Assembly: GCA_020426085.1 (NCBI GenBank) | Contig: JAGQQP010000314.1 | Coordinates: 1-5,560, forward strand | From: Planctomycetaceae bacterium | GTDB lineage: Bacteria; Planctomycetota; Planctomycetia; Planctomycetales; Planctomycetaceae | Length of the DNA stretch: 5,560 nt | Direction: 5' to 3' | Shown here: positions 5,307 to 5,560 of the stretch, piece by piece | How positions within the stretch are numbered: the first letter of the stretch is position 1 | How the letters are laid out: each line of letters begins with the position of its first letter | The notes under the pieces: model-generated | What the model saw: the letters and a program-made list of their open reading frames with translations, nothing else | The model's database searches: none | Told to the model about the DNA's origin: nothing | Program-made: the position numbers and the translations under genes

Positions 5307-5560
5307 ATGACGACTGAAGAATCTTCTTCAATTGAGAACCTCTGGCAGGAGATCGAAGAGCTTGTACTGGGACTGGCCCAGCTCGCGCGCACGGATATTT
5401 CGAGTCAGAAATTTTACTCGGAACTCCTGGATCGCGCGGTACGGGGAATCTCTGCGCAGGGAGGCGTGCTCTGGGTACCTGATGCGGCGGGCAATCTGGA
5501 ACCGCAACAACAGCGGGGCGTGCATCCGGAAAAGAATGGCGAAGCGGCTCTGAATGAACA
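5307..5560 (+). CDS. N-terminal part of a GAF-like domain protein, possible HlyD-type adaptor (partial)
   Basis: Starts at ATG 5307 and runs off the window after 84 complete codons. An acidic, serine-rich N terminus (MTTEESSS) is followed by a helix (about 9-30: NLWQEIEELVLGLAQLA) and a second helix (SQKFYSELLDRAVRGISA, 33-50). Then comes a strand with GGVLWVPDAAGNLEPQ (52-67), the usual opening of a GAF-type sensory fold. There is no signal peptide or membrane segment in the visible part, so the N terminus is probably cytoplasmic. From memory, planctomycetes encode HlyD-type adaptor proteins with just such a GAF-like N terminus, often near TolC and M50-type membrane protease genes; the divergent TolC-like gene fits this. 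That assignment is inference: a GAF-containing kinase, phosphodiesterase or regulator is equally open from 84 residues. The start has no clear Shine-Dalgarno, but an in-frame helix-strand pattern begins right after it. Confidence 0.72.
   Translation, partial: MTTEESSSIENLWQEIEELVLGLAQLARTDISSQKFYSELLDRAVRGISAQGGVLWVPDAAGNLEPQQQRGVHPEKNGEAALNE

Overview
The window looks like planctomycete chromosome, probably from the Gimesia/Rubinisphaera side of Planctomycetales. The reasons are inference from protein style rather than a database match: base composition is near balanced, the intergenic gaps are generous, and the start codons of two genes lack clear Shine-Dalgarno sites. There is also a large TolC-type lipoprotein with a proline-rich tail, and opposite it a gene beginning with a GAF-like segment, a kind of neighbour I associate with planctomycete export loci. 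I see no mobile element, CRISPR array, tRNA or rRNA.

Layout: a strong intrinsic terminator (48-90) closes an unseen plus-strand gene to the left. A complete Gfo/Idh/MocA oxidoreductase follows (203-1195, plus). It converges on infC, translation initiation factor IF-3 (1337-1843, minus), with a long-armed hairpin in the 141-bp gap that could stop transcription from both sides. infC has no ATG, GTG or TTG start that would give a full N-domain; an AUC codon behind a good AAGGAG site does. Upstream of infC lies a compact set of candidate control elements on the minus strand: a near-consensus promoter, a hairpin with a T7 tract, a perfect TATAAT, and a bulged 5' hairpin.

Further right is a large TolC-family outer-membrane lipoprotein of 842 residues (2264-4792, minus). 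A 514-bp divergent intergenic region carries a 14-bp tandem AT-rich duplication and other small palindromes. The window ends inside a plus-strand gene starting at 5307, whose visible 84 residues resemble the start of a GAF domain.

How the genes fit together: the oxidoreductase and infC look like unrelated housekeeping genes. The TolC-like protein and the divergent GAF-like protein may belong to one export locus (for example a GAF-bearing HlyD-type adaptor facing its outer-membrane channel), but the adaptor part lies outside the window. The most interesting points are the AUC start and layered leader of infC, and the roughly 200-residue proline-rich tail of the TolC-like protein with its repeated FPLK motif.
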